From Ancylothrix sp. D3o (GTDB lineage Bacteria; Cyanobacteriota; Cyanobacteriia; Cyanobacteriales; Oscillatoriaceae), in assembly GCF_025370775.1 (NCBI RefSeq), contig NZ_JAMXEX010000002.1:496001-560000 (forward strand): 64,000 nucleotides of DNA. The letters run 5' to 3'. Both the position numbers and the translations under genes were made by a program. The number at the start of each line of letters is the position of its first letter. Within the stretch, counting starts at the first letter, position 1. The notes below the pieces were generated by a model. That model was not told where the DNA came from and did no database searches. It worked only from the letters and a program-made list of their open reading frames with translations. This document shows, piece by piece, positions 26,910 to 36,099 of the stretch.

Positions 26910-29900
26910 TTATCTACTCAGAGTAAAATAAAATGTTGCACCTTTATTTGGAGCAGCGTCAACCCAGATTCGTCCTGAATGACTCTCAACAATGTGCCTA
27001 GCAATTGCTAAACCCATGCCGGTGCCTTCAAATTCAGTTTCGGGGTGCAGCCGGCCAAAAAAAGTAAACAGTTTTTCGGCATAAGCCATATCAAACCCTG
27101 CACCATTATCGCACACAAAATAAACTCGTTCTCCATCCAGCAGTTTTTCTCCAAATTCAATGTTAGCTACTGCTAAACCGGCACTAAATTTAATAGCATT
27201 ATTCAATAAATTTTCCAGCAGCAGGTGTAACAGTTGAAAATCTCCATAAGTGACAAGGTTTTCGGCAATATCGAAATTACAATCACGAGTCGGAAAAGTT
27301 TCTTTTAAATGTACAGCGATCTCCGTTGCCAAATAGCTAAGATTGACCGGAACTCGTTCCACACTATGGCATTTTATCCTCGACAACCACAATAAATCCT
27401 CTATCAGTTTTCCCATTTTCTCTGTTGCATTGCGGATGCGCTGGAGGTAATGTTGGCCGGTCAAGTCAAGCGATAGTAAATAATCTTCCAATAGCGCCGC
27501 ACCCAAGCCATTAATACTTCGCAACGGCGCTTGCAAGTTTTCAGCCACCGTATAACAAAAACTTTCCTGTTCTTTATTTGCCTTTTCTAAATGTTCCAAA
27601 CGTTCTTTTAAGCGTCTCTCAAACTCCTGCTTAAGTTGGCATAATTCTGTTTCTAAAATTTTGCGTTGCGTAATATCTTCAATCATGCCTAAAGCATAAA
27701 GGGGTTTTTCCTCAGCATCTCGAATTATACAGAATTTGACAAGTGCCCACACCAGTTCTTGATTTTTTTTCCGATAGCGTTTTTGCATTGTGTAAGACGG
27801 CAACTCACCGGCAAAAACTAATCGTGATAACGTTAACTCGGTTTCCAAATCTTCTGGATGAGTTATTTGAGCATTAGTCAGTTTTGTTAACTCGGCTTCT
27901 GTATATCCCAGCAATTGACTAAACTTTGAATTGACTTTCAAAAACATACCATCTTTTCTAAGAAAAGCAATTCCTTGGCTACCCTCATCAAAAATTTTCT
28001 CAAAGCTTTGGGTACTTTCTTCTAATAAAGGCTGACTTTTTTTAATAGGTTTTGCTGCCAAAGAAGATAACAAACTTTTATTAACTAAATCTACTTTACT
28101 TACATCTCTACAAGTGTAAATCCAAAGGCAATCTCCTCTATTTTTCCGATTGATATTTACTATGATTTGGCGAGTTTCCCCCCCTTTATCTTTGACGGAA
28201 ACTTCCCTATTTTTGATTTCTCCCGCCGTCAACAAAGCAGCATCCCCCAAAATTTCGCCCCAGAGCCGCTGAATATTTTTAAATTCATAAAGCTCGGTTA
28301 TAGAATAGCCCACAAAAGCTTTATTTTCAGGGAAAATATAAATCAAATCCCCCAAAGTGTCGGTAATAATAACAATTTCAATCAAGTGAGAAATAGCCAG
28401 ATTTTGGCCTTCTGCCTGATTGGATAAAATTAAGCGTGTAGAGGATTGTAATTGAGGGTTATTGTCAGCACGAAGGCGGAGTTCTTGGACAAAGGATAAA
28501 ACCTCATTGCGGTAAGAGCGGAAACTGCGAACCACAAACGAGCGTAACTGGTTATTGATTAATAGTTGATACTCAAAAGTTTGGTCAATGCCGGTGCGGG
28601 AAACTTGCTGGATAATTTCGATAATTTTTTCGCCAAGGGGTGCCGGGAAAACTTCCGAAACTTTTTTGCCTATCAACTCATTAGCAGGAATCAAAGGTTC
28701 AAAGTTTTCGGCGGAAATAAAGTCTAAATAAGTGCCATCTAAACTGGTACTAAAAATAGCATGAGGTTGGGATAAAACCGGCCCCGAATCGAAAAATTTT
28801 GCATAATTTGGCGCTGGAAAAGTGGGCTGTAAAGTAGTCCGAGCGGCTGCTTGAGCAATTTCGGAGGCCAGTTGGTTTAAAGCGTTGATTTCTTCTTCTT
28901 GAAAGGCGTTAGGATCGTTGGCATGAATGTTGAGATTTCCAAAATTAAATTCACCGGCCACCAAAGGAAGAGAAACCGAGGATTGATTGATGTTTGAGGT
29001 GGTTATTTGGCTGATAGGCGCATAGTCGGAAGCCAAAAGCGAAGCAGTTGATAGCGGCGTGTCGCCAACGGCGAGAGGCAATGACGGCAAAACATTATAG
29101 GCAGAGAAGAATTTTACTTTGTTGTTGCCTGGATCAGTAGCCGGTTCTGATAAACGAGCATTGCTATATTCGCCCACTTCTACCAAAATACGGCAAGTTT
29201 GTTGCAGTAGTTCTGTGGAATTGGTTGCATTTTGAGCAACTTCTTTGCAGGCAGTTTTGGCTTTAAGGATGCGGGAAATTCGGCTTAGTTGGGTTGTGAT
29301 TTCTTGGCAGTGGTTGGCGCGAGACAAAATTTCGCTGACGGTTTGGATAGCGAGGATTTCTTGGCTTTCTAGCCATGTATTAGAAGTATCGTTTAATAAA
29401 TTTTCTGGGGTATGAATGACATCAAAACCGATCAAGCCGGTGAGGGTGCCGATGGCGCTTTTGATGGGAACCCAAAGACGGGATCGAATATTTTGTGACC
29501 GGAGAATTTGTGCAGCAGTACCGGCTACTTCTGGTAGGGTAGAAATGTCTGCAATATTGATCGATTCACCGGCGGCAAGTTGATTTACCCACCAAGAAAA
29601 ATCGATAGTTGCCAGATTTTGCTCTTCAGAAATTAGGGGTGGAGTGAGAGGCGAGCACCATTCGTATTTGTTGTTTATTTTTGTGCCGCCGGCGCTGCAT
29701 TCAAAGATATAGCCACGACTAGCACCGATATTTTCTCCTAAAATTTGCAAGATATGATTAGGCGAAAAATTACCGCTCCCCACAAGTGTTGAAATTTGGG
29801 ATACTGCTTCAAATAATGCCAGCCGGCGGTCGATCAGTTTTTCACGAAGTTTGATATCGGTAATTTCGCTAACAAGAATACCGAGGCTGTTAATGGGTTG

Positions 29901-30581
29901 GGGGGGTTCGTCGATGGGAAAAACGGATAGTTGCCAGTAGCGTTTGTTTTCTGGCTTGTCGGTAGTGGTGACAATTTGGGTTACAGCGTTTTTTGTCCGC
30001 GCGCGAAGCACTTTGTGGAGGAGGGGTTCAATGGTTGGGGCGAGGTGGGGTAAGGTTTGGCGGTAGGTTTTGCCCAGGTGTTGAGCCGGTTTGATGCCGT
30101 GAATGTCTGCTAGGGTTTGGTTGATTTGTAAGAAGCGTAATTGTTTGTCTACAACGGCGACGCCAAAGCTGGAGGAGCTAAAGAGGGTGTTGATGGTTCG
30201 TTGGCTGGAAAATTGCCGGTTCAGGCGTTTGATGGGGGTGATGTCGGTGGCGGTGGCAAAAATTGTGCCGGTTTGATCGCGAATGGCTCTCCAACGCAGC
30301 CACAAATACAGGCCATCTTTATGCTGAAAGCGGTTTTCAAACTCGCAGGGCGTATCAGGTTTGCTGTGTTGGAGGTTGTTGAGGGTGCCGGCTACGTCGT
30401 CTGGGTAAATAAAGGAGATCCAAGCTTGGCTTTCAAGTTCTTCGGGTGTCCATCCCAAAAGGTTTTGCCAGACTGGGTTGAGTTTTTCAAAGTTTCCCTG
30501 TGGGTTGATTATGCAGAATATCTCTGCTGACAGGTTAAATAAGGTTGTGATGTCAGAGTTGTTCAAAGATAGTTCTGTCAT
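26910..30581 (-). CDS. multi-PAS/GAF sensor kinase with degenerate HisKA box
   Basis: A 1223-residue cytoplasmic sensor. Domain order: PAS (about 10-120), PAS (130-245), GAF (250-420), GAF (440-590), PAS-like segments (600-830), PAS/PAC (850-975, ending DITQRK), a coiled coil, a dimerisation helix pair (1005-1070) and a C-terminal HATPase (1110-1223). The H-box reads FCYTVAENLQAPLRSI where relatives have VSHDLRAPLRS, so the phospho-accepting His is Glu1014. The ATPase motifs are intact (LLLENLLNNAIKFS; CDNGAGFDM; GTGMGLAIARHIV). It therefore probably binds ATP but cannot autophosphorylate at the normal site. No membrane segment and no obvious bilin-binding Cys were seen. Confidence 0.9.
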   Translation of the reverse strand: MTELSLNNSDITTLFNLSAEIFCIINPQGNFEKLNPVWQNLLGWTPEELESQAWISFIYPDDVAGTLNNLQHSKPDTPCEFENRFQHKDGLYLWLRWRAIRDQTGTIFATATDITPIKRLNRQFSSQRTINTLFSSSSFGVAVVDKQLRFLQINQTLADIHGIKPAQHLGKTYRQTLPHLAPTIEPLLHKVLRARTKNAVTQIVTTTDKPENKRYWQLSVFPIDEPPQPINSLGILVSEITDIKLREKLIDRRLALFEAVSQISTLVGSGNFSPNHILQILGENIGASRGYIFECSAGGTKINNKYEWCSPLTPPLISEEQNLATIDFSWWVNQLAAGESINIADISTLPEVAGTAAQILRSQNIRSRLWVPIKSAIGTLTGLIGFDVIHTPENLLNDTSNTWLESQEILAIQTVSEILSRANHCQEITTQLSRISRILKAKTACKEVAQNATNSTELLQQTCRILVEVGEYSNARLSEPATDPGNNKVKFFSAYNVLPSLPLAVGDTPLSTASLLASDYAPISQITTSNINQSSVSLPLVAGEFNFGNLNIHANDPNAFQEEEINALNQLASEIAQAAARTTLQPTFPAPNYAKFFDSGPVLSQPHAIFSTSLDGTYLDFISAENFEPLIPANELIGKKVSEVFPAPLGEKIIEIIQQVSRTGIDQTFEYQLLINNQLRSFVVRSFRSYRNEVLSFVQELRLRADNNPQLQSSTRLILSNQAEGQNLAISHLIEIVIITDTLGDLIYIFPENKAFVGYSITELYEFKNIQRLWGEILGDAALLTAGEIKNREVSVKDKGGETRQIIVNINRKNRGDCLWIYTCRDVSKVDLVNKSLLSSLAAKPIKKSQPLLEESTQSFEKIFDEGSQGIAFLRKDGMFLKVNSKFSQLLGYTEAELTKLTNAQITHPEDLETELTLSRLVFAGELPSYTMQKRYRKKNQELVWALVKFCIIRDAEEKPLYALGMIEDITQRKILETELCQLKQEFERRLKERLEHLEKANKEQESFCYTVAENLQAPLRSINGLGAALLEDYLLSLDLTGQHYLQRIRNATEKMGKLIEDLLWLSRIKCHSVERVPVNLSYLATEIAVHLKETFPTRDCNFDIAENLVTYGDFQLLHLLLENLLNNAIKFSAGLAVANIEFGEKLLDGERVYFVCDNGAGFDMAYAEKLFTFFGRLHPETEFEGTGMGLAIARHIVESHSGRIWVDAAPNKGATFYFTLSR

Positions 30582-31025
30582 TTTTTGCTGTCAGCCCCCG
30601 GCTAGAGGGGTAACAAGGGTGGGTTTTGAGTCTCTGGAAAAGCCGACACTCTGAGGAGGGATAGCTTTTATCTTTTGTTGCCTTTTTTTAGGTAAGGCAG
30701 GATGTTTTTGTTTAGGAAATTAAGGGGTGCGGTTGTTTTTTCACTAAAAGGGTGTTTGAGATTATCCCGTGCGAAACCAACCAGTAATAAAAATAACTAT
30801 TGTTTTTTATTTTTGGCCGGCTCTGTCCCTAAAGCTGTGGAACGAAAAGTTGGGCTAGGGTTTTGTGTGCTGGGGAATTGCTCAAGGATGTTTCTATTGT
30901 AAAAGCTGGGGATTGTAAATAGTTAATTTGCTTGTTTATTGATTAAAACAAATGTCAGCTATGGTTGATACTTTCCGGCGAGGGGGTTTTAGGGGTGTCG
31001 GTCGGAGGGACTTAAGCATTAAGGC

Positions 31026-31141
31026 TGCCGGTTGCGGCAAATAGGCAGTCGAGATTATCTTTAATTTAGGGAGGCTGCAACCGGCCAACAAAATAGATAT
31101 AGCGAGCGGGGTGACAGAACCGCAGCTAATGGCCTTTTTTT
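31026..31141 (+). ncRNA. candidate structured RNA with terminal T tract
   Basis: GCCGGTTGC (31026-31034) pairs with GCAACCGGC (31077-31085). Downstream, GGCCA (31083-31087) can pair with TGGCC (31130-31134), enclosing a GCGG/CCGC stem, and the sequence then runs into a T tract (31135-31141). Two consecutive hairpins with a terminal T tract in a gene-free region suggest a small RNA or a leader terminator on the plus strand. No known RNA family is recognised. Confidence 0.3.
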
Positions 31142-31350
31142 GTAAAGTTTTAAATGAACCAACGATAAAATTTGCATGAATACGAACCGGCACCGTGAAA
31201 ATTGGCTGCCAGGGCGTGAGCGTCTAATGGCAGTTAAAAGAGCAGAATATACATAGCAATTCCTCGATCTGGTGGCGAGTCTCCCAGAAAAGTCGTGGAC
31301 GATGACGGCTGGATCAAGCTTTGGGCCGGCCTAAGCGTTTACTTATCTGC

Positions 31351-31484
31351 TAAGCCTCAAGGCCATACCATTCGAGGGATATGTTTGTGCCCGGAATGGC
31401 GTCTTAAAACTGCTGTTCTGCAAGGCTTTTCAAATTTAAGAGTTTAAAATTTTCGCTCCCAAAATGGTATAGCCGTGAAGCTTA
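31351..31484. repeat. 22-bp inverted repeat with 90-bp spacer
   Basis: The left arm at 31351-31372 begins TAAGCCTCAAGG and ends ATACCATT; the right arm at 31463-31484 is its reverse complement except for three mismatches. Just inside the arms GGGA and TCCC can extend the pairing. It could be a long-range RNA stem or the termini of a short non-autonomous element. No flanking direct repeat was noticed. Confidence 0.55.
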
Positions 31485-31584
31485 GTTGTGGTTAAGGCAC
31501 TATTTTATGGCTCAAACTTTTATAGAGTTTTATTTGGTTTGAGCCGCAACAATTGCAACTTTAAGCTAAATCAGGCAAATCTTT

Positions 31585-32640
31585 ATGAATACTAACGAGC
31601 TTGTGAGCGCTAATGAACTGTTGAACCGTCACGCCCAAGGGGAGCGGGATTTTCGCGGTGCCCAGCTAGTGAAAGCTAACTTTGGTGGGATGAATTTAAA
31701 CCGAACCAATCTGCGGGGCGCTGTTTTAAAGAAAGCTAATTTTTCGGGGGCATCTTTGGTGGCTGCTAACCTGAGTGAAGCAGATTTATATAGGGCGGAT
31801 TTTTCGGGGGCGACGTTGATTGATTCGACGCTGAGTAAAGCAAGTTTAATTGCTGCAAATTTGATGCGGGCTGATCTCAGTGGGTGTAGTCTCGGTGGGG
31901 CAACTCTGACGGGGGCAAATTTAGCAAAAAGTACGATGGTGTCTGCGTCTTTGGTGGGGGCTGATTTACGCATGGCTGTTTTAGAGGAGGCTTTGCTGAT
32001 GGGTGCTTCTTTGAGTCGTGCGGTTTTGTCGGAAGTGAAGGCAAAGGGCGCTAAGCTGAATCGGGCGATTTTGAGTGAGGCTGATTTGTCTGGGTCTGAT
32101 TTTAGTGGGGCGATGATGATTCGGGCTTCTTTAGGCCGGTGTAATTTACAGCAGGCTTGTTTGGTAGAAATTGATTTGAGTGAGGCTGATTTGCGCGAAG
32201 CTGATCTTAGTGGCTGTAATTTGACCGGCGCTAACTTGCGGGGCGCTAATTTGACGGGAGCCAAACTTAAAAATGCTATGTTGCGAGGTGCCGATCTGCG
32301 TTCTTGCAATTTAAGTGGTTCTGATTTGAGTGGTTTGCTGCTCTCTGGGGCTGATTTGAATGGCGCTGAAATGACGCGGGCTGATTTGCGTTCTTGCAAT
32401 TTAAGTGGGGCTAGTTTGGCCGGTGCGAATTTGCTTGAGGCTGATTTAGGCGATGCAAACTTACGTTTTTGCAATTTGTCTGGTGCCGGTTTGCTGCTGG
32501 CTTATTTGTGTGGCGCTGATTTAAGCGGGGCAAATTTAACCGGCGCTAATATGATAGGAGCAAAACTAGCGGACGCTTGTTTGAATGGAACCTTGCTTGA
32601 TGGTGCTGTTTTACCCAATGGAATGAGACATCCATCATAA
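31585..32640 (+). CDS. pentapeptide-repeat protein
   Basis: A 351-residue protein made almost wholly of A(D/N)LxG-type pentapeptides (for example GANLTGANLRGANLTGAKL), giving around 60 units from about residue 20 to 345. Such proteins form right-handed quadrilateral beta helices. There is no signal peptide, and the N-terminal 20 residues (NELVSANELLNRHAQGERDF) are a short cap common in cyanobacterial members. Function is unknown; the family is expanded in cyanobacteria. ATG start. A second, shorter family member is at 57347-58027. Confidence 0.92.
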   Translation: MNTNELVSANELLNRHAQGERDFRGAQLVKANFGGMNLNRTNLRGAVLKKANFSGASLVAANLSEADLYRADFSGATLIDSTLSKASLIAANLMRADLSGCSLGGATLTGANLAKSTMVSASLVGADLRMAVLEEALLMGASLSRAVLSEVKAKGAKLNRAILSEADLSGSDFSGAMMIRASLGRCNLQQACLVEIDLSEADLREADLSGCNLTGANLRGANLTGAKLKNAMLRGADLRSCNLSGSDLSGLLLSGADLNGAEMTRADLRSCNLSGASLAGANLLEADLGDANLRFCNLSGAGLLLAYLCGADLSGANLTGANMIGAKLADACLNGTLLDGAVLPNGMRHPS

Positions 32641-32770
32641 TTCTTCTAAAAACTTTACAAAAAATTCACAAAATTAGGCATCGAAAGTCTAATAAAGGCT
32701 TGAGAGGAGTCAAAATTTGTGATATATTCTAAAGGTTTGCGATATTTTAGGGTGGAGTAAAACGGGCAGA

Positions 32771-33187
32771 ATGAAACAAATGGGAACCCATCTGGTTGTT
32801 GAAGCTTGGCAGTCTCCGGGCGACCTTCTCAACGATCCTGAACGCATCCGCCGCGCCTTGATAGATGCGATTTCAGCTGGAGGCGCGACTCTCATTGACC
32901 TGTGTGTGCATCAGTTCAGTCCTCACGGAGTGACGGCCACAGCCACTTTAGCTGAGTCCCATATCGCTATTCATACTTGGCCTGAGTATGGATATTTCGC
33001 CGCCGATTTATTTTTCTGTGGAGCCGGTGAGCCAAAATTAGCGATGCAAGTGCTAAAAACTGCGCTTCAGGCTGAACAGGTAACAATGCGAGAGATTCCG
33101 CGAGGCTTCTATCCAGAGATGGGTGCTGACGAGCCTGTTCCTACGGAGTTTTATAAGGCTCGTCCCAAGGAAGCTGCTGCCGTCTAG
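32771..33187 (+). CDS. speD: S-adenosylmethionine decarboxylase proenzyme
   Basis: A 138-residue bacterial-type (class 1B) AdoMet decarboxylase, which supplies decarboxylated AdoMet for spermidine synthesis. The self-cleavage site is Glu62-Ser63-His64 in LAESHIAIHTWPEYGY; Ser63 becomes the pyruvoyl cofactor. The conserved Cys83 is in DLFFCG. Length and motifs are complete. The start is ATG 32771 or, four codons later, 32780. No spermidine synthase gene is adjacent. A terminator-like hairpin lies about 60 bases downstream. Confidence 0.95.
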   Translation: MKQMGTHLVVEAWQSPGDLLNDPERIRRALIDAISAGGATLIDLCVHQFSPHGVTATATLAESHIAIHTWPEYGYFAADLFFCGAGEPKLAMQVLKTALQAEQVTMREIPRGFYPEMGADEPVPTEFYKARPKEAAAV

Positions 33188-33244
33188 GGATAAACGGCCA
33201 GGTTCAAGGTAGCGGTTTTTTAACCGCGTGGAATAAGTCTAATG

Positions 33245-33285
33245 AAAGGTTGGGTAAAGCAAAAGGCTAAACTCAACCTTTTTGA
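33245..33285 (+). terminator. terminator candidate after speD
   Basis: AAAGGTTGGGT (33245-33255) pairs with ACTCAACCTTT (33271-33281) with one G-U pair, followed by further T. Just upstream GCGGTTTTTTAACCGC (33212-33227) forms another small hairpin. The gene at 33345-33884 is convergent, so the stem may serve both. Confidence 0.6.
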
Positions 33286-33344
33286 TGTTTTTGAGCCAAA
33301 GGCAAGTAAGAAGCCTGCCGGACAATACATCTATAAAAATAAAA

Positions 33345-33884
33345 TTAGCGTTTAAGCAACATCGGACGAACGACCCAATAGCCGGCCCCAAAAGCAGCGA
33401 CAACAATCAATAAAATCGCCACAGCAAACCACATCCCCCCCATATCGCGGGCTGATGGTTTTTGAGACCGGCGCGGACGAGTTTCTTGTTCTTCAGTAAA
33501 TAATCGGTTTTTGGCAGGAGAGACAGCCGCTTCCGACTCCAAAACCGCAAAAGGGTTTTTTGCCACCGGCTCATTACTATAGTCAGCAAAAGCTGCATTA
33601 TTTTGGTGAAGTGTCTCGCTTGCAAACGAAGGACTAGGCTGAGACTGAAGAGAATTTACAGCCTGCTGGGCGCGAAACGCTGATTGCATCAACTTTTCAA
33701 TTTCTTGACGCAACAATTGATTTTCTCGTGATAACTGCTGATTATGGACGCTGGTAGCTTGTAGTTGAGCTTTCGTAGAATCTAACTCTGCGGAGAGTTC
33801 ACGATAAACGGTTATGGGAACAGCAGGAGAATAACCCGAAGATTCCGCTGGAGTAGAATTGCCGGTGGTGGTAACATTTCGCAT
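33345..33884 (-). CDS. coiled-coil protein with C-terminal membrane anchor
   Basis: A 179-residue protein. Residues 28-80 form a coiled coil (ELSAELDSTKAQLQATSVHN... QLLRQEIEKLM), residues 80-150 are low-complexity and probably disordered, and residues about 151-172 are a single membrane helix (MWFAVAILLIVVAAFGAGYWVV), leaving a short basic tail. The predicted topology is a tail-anchored protein. I do not recognise the family; function unknown. It lies between speD and queF on the opposite strand to both. Confidence 0.65.
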   Translation of the reverse strand: MRNVTTTGNSTPAESSGYSPAVPITVYRELSAELDSTKAQLQATSVHNQQLSRENQLLRQEIEKLMQSAFRAQQAVNSLQSQPSPSFASETLHQNNAAFADYSNEPVAKNPFAVLESEAAVSPAKNRLFTEEQETRPRRSQKPSARDMGGMWFAVAILLIVVAAFGAGYWVVRPMLLKR

Positions 33885-34155
33885 AGATCGCGCTTGAGGT
33901 TAAAGACATTGATTGAAGTTTAGCAGACGCAGTGCGGAGTAAAAAGAAAGACATCCTTTGATTCGAGCCAGCCACATTGATTACAGCAACTCAGACAACG
34001 ATTCGTCAAGCAACCGACCAAAAACTTCTAACAAGCGCAAAAAATCAAAGCCCAATCAATCCTCGGTGATTGAAAAACCCTAAAATTATGACTATACTTA
34101 TCATCCGGGTTCTAAATAAGAACCACCGGCCTAAAATTTTAACTCTAAAATCGAT

Positions 34156-34563
34156 ATGTCAGACCAAACAACAAAAGAAACCGCAGAAATGAAATACGGT
34201 GAACGCAATATTGCCGAGGGAGAATTAATTACTTTTCCAAATCCACGACCGGGCCGGCGCTACAACATCAGCATATCCTTACCAGAATTTACCTGTAAAT
34301 GTCCCTTTTCTGGATACCCTGACTTTGCCACAATTCATATTAATTATGTACCCGATCAAAAAGTAGTAGAACTAAAAGCCATAAAGCTATATATCAACAG
34401 TTACCGAGAGCGCTATATTTCCCATGAAGAATCGGTTAATCAAATATTAGATGATTTGGTTGCGGCTGTCGATCCCTTAGAAATGAACGTCAAAGGAGAC
34501 TTTGCCCCTAGAGGAAACGTGCATACAGTCATAGAAGTACAGCATACAAAAAACGCAAATTAA
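34156..34563 (+). CDS. queF: NADPH-dependent 7-cyano-7-deazaguanine reductase (preQ1 synthase)
   Basis: A 135-residue unimodular QueF of the tunnelling fold, reducing preQ0 to preQ1 in queuosine tRNA modification. Catalytic Cys49 is in the EFTCKCPFSGYPDFA segment, where relatives have LCP. The QueF signature VELKAIKLYINSYRERYISHEE (residues 71-92) follows with substrate-binding Glu72 and His90, then FAPRGN. I looked for a preQ1 riboswitch in the 270-base upstream spacer and did not see the consensus. Other que genes are not in the window. Confidence 0.95.
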   Translation: MSDQTTKETAEMKYGERNIAEGELITFPNPRPGRRYNISISLPEFTCKCPFSGYPDFATIHINYVPDQKVVELKAIKLYINSYRERYISHEESVNQILDDLVAAVDPLEMNVKGDFAPRGNVHTVIEVQHTKNAN

Positions 34564-34587
34564 AGAAAGAGATTTTGCTTAAACAGA

Positions 34588-34618
34588 GGACGCAGAAATC
34601 CTAGCTAAATCTGCGTCC
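34588..34618. terminator. hairpin between convergent queF and ccs1
   Basis: GGACGCAGA (34588-34596) pairs perfectly with TCTGCGTCC (34610-34618) across a 13-base loop. It lies 25 bases after the queF stop and 24 bases before the ccs1 stop. A clear T tract is lacking, so its efficiency is uncertain. Confidence 0.5.
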
Positions 34619-34641
34619 ATCTCCACTGCGAGGCTTAAAAA

Positions 34642-36003
34642 CTATCCTTTTGCGCTCATGGTATCCAAAACTTCAATTACCTCTCTTTCAAAAGCAACTT
34701 GAGCGCGATTTGTACGGCCACCGATATATAACTCTCCATCTTTTTGCAGCGCCCAAATTTGAGAATGAGAGAAGTAACTCATCATCACACTTAACATCAG
34801 TAACCCAAAGCCAAGATAGACCATAGGAATGCCTGGATCTGCCTTAATTTGGAGGCCGGTGCTGCCAATAACATCGAGAATTTTGAGGGTAACTCCATTA
34901 ACTTGAACAGACATCCCCGGACGGGCTGTGGTGGCGAGGTTGCCGGTGGTATCGTAAATGAGGAGAGTTCCTTGCAGGTCTTTTGCAAGAAGAGAAACAC
35001 CGGCACTTAAGTCTGGTTTGGTGGGTATCCACGTTCCCCAAAGACGGCCTTTTCCTGCGGTGTCGAGGGAGGCCATTGGTAGCTGGAAAATAGGGCTGTT
35101 ATTGATTTGCACTTTAATTGCAGATATTCCCCAGTCGGTTTGGTACATGGTGACACCTTTGTACCGGAGGGGTTTGTTGACGTAGATGGTTTGCCGGTCG
35201 AGTTCTGCGCCTTGTTTATCAACAACGGAAAGGTCAGAATAAAATTGATCGATGGTGCCGTCGGGGGTATAGTCGATCCAAAAGCGGTTAACGTGGACTG
35301 CCCAATCTTTGGGGACTTGACCGGCTGCCCAAGGGCCGCTATCGATGATATTTTCAATTTGAAAGGTGTTACCGCTGGGAACGAGTTCTTGTGCCATAAA
35401 GCCGGTCATGGTGCCCCAAATTGCACCGGCAAGTATGAGCAGCATACTAGCATGAACGATGATCGGGCCGATGCGTCCGATTATGCCTTTGCGGGCGTAG
35501 ATTTTTTCGCCTTCACGGAAGACTTTATAGCGGCGTTTTTGGAGTAATGTTTCAAGAGTATTGAGGTTTTCGGTGGGTATTTGAGTGCTAAGGGCGAGTT
35601 TTTGAAATTGGCTGGGTTTGTCGTAGTATTTCCAGCGTTGTGCTGCTTTTAGGGCTGGGAATTGGCGGATGAATGTGCAGGTGGTGAGGCTGGTTGCAAA
35701 CAGGATTAATATTGATAGAAACCACCAGGTTCGATAGACGTGATCGAGTCCGAGGGCGAGTAGGAGTTTCCAGGTTAAAAAGCCGAATAGGGCTGGGTTT
35801 TCTGGGTAGTTGCTTTTGTAGTATTCGAGGTTTTGTCCTTGTTCGATGACGGTGCCGGATATGCTAAAGACAGCGATGGCTAATAGTAGGATGATTGCTA
35901 ATCTTAGGTCGGCGATTAGGGGGAGGATTTCTTTACGGATGAATTTTTGGGGGGTTAGCAACCAGTTTGTTAGGTTGGGGTATGAGGTGTTGTTGGGGGT
36001 CAT
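34642..36003 (-). CDS. ccs1: cytochrome c biogenesis protein Ccs1/ResB
   Basis: A 453-residue membrane protein of system II cytochrome c maturation, which with CcsA delivers heme to apocytochromes in the lumen. Membrane segments: about 29-51 ([24 protein letters not shown]), 70-105 ([36 protein letters not shown]), about 172-192 ([24 protein letters not shown]), and 388-408 near the C-terminus. A large lumenal domain lies between the last two. The HVYRTWWF and IIVHASM stretches are family signatures, the latter with a conserved His. ccdA lies upstream on the same strand, separated by a decayed toxin-antitoxin locus. Confidence 0.93.
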   Translation of the reverse strand: MTPNNTSYPNLTNWLLTPQKFIRKEILPLIADLRLAIILLLAIAVFSISGTVIEQGQNLEYYKSNYPENPALFGFLTWKLLLALGLDHVYRTWWFLSILILFATSLTTCTFIRQFPALKAAQRWKYYDKPSQFQKLALSTQIPTENLNTLETLLQKRRYKVFREGEKIYARKGIIGRIGPIIVHASMLLILAGAIWGTMTGFMAQELVPSGNTFQIENIIDSGPWAAGQVPKDWAVHVNRFWIDYTPDGTIDQFYSDLSVVDKQGAELDRQTIYVNKPLRYKGVTMYQTDWGISAIKVQINNSPIFQLPMASLDTAGKGRLWGTWIPTKPDLSAGVSLLAKDLQGTLLIYDTTGNLATTARPGMSVQVNGVTLKILDVIGSTGLQIKADPGIPMVYLGFGLLMLSVMMSYFSHSQIWALQKDGELYIGGRTNRAQVAFEREVIEVLDTMSAKG

Positions 36004-36099
36004 TTGTTGGTTGTCGGCAGGGATTTATCAAAAAAATATTGTCAATGAAAAAGCTGTAAAAAGGTGGCACTTTTAGTTTCTGCCGGCTCTTTCTTTTGC

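Larger units (their letters stand above)
30582..31584. other. 1-kb gene-free region with structured sequence
   Basis: No convincing ORF on either strand. The stretch contains two strong inverted-repeat structures (separate entries at 31026-31141 and 31351-31484) and ends with the leader of the pentapeptide gene. One minus-strand frame (30936-31193) encodes a lipobox-like LLAGC but lacks any other support. The region could hold one or two non-coding RNAs or the remains of a small mobile element. Confidence 0.5.

Noticed and set aside
28061-30500. Bilin-binding phytochrome function for the large sensor kinase
   Set aside because: Its GAF domains lack the Cys-His or PASDIP-type motifs needed for a chromophore, so I did not call it a phytochrome.
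30936-31193. Minus-strand 85-codon frame with a lipobox-like LLAGC
   Set aside because: The hydrophobic stretch begins 29 residues in, there is no ribosome-binding site, the rest is basic low-quality sequence, and the frame overlaps the structured stem at 31026-31141.
31238-31447. Plus-strand open stretch of about 69 codons (WIKLWAGLSVYLSAKP...) in the 1-kb gap
   Set aside because: It has no good start codon, no ribosome-binding site and no family resemblance, and it overlaps the long inverted repeat.
33885-34155. Possible preQ1 riboswitch upstream of queF
   Set aside because: I looked for the short hairpin plus A-rich tail and a CTAAA-type element and did not find a match.
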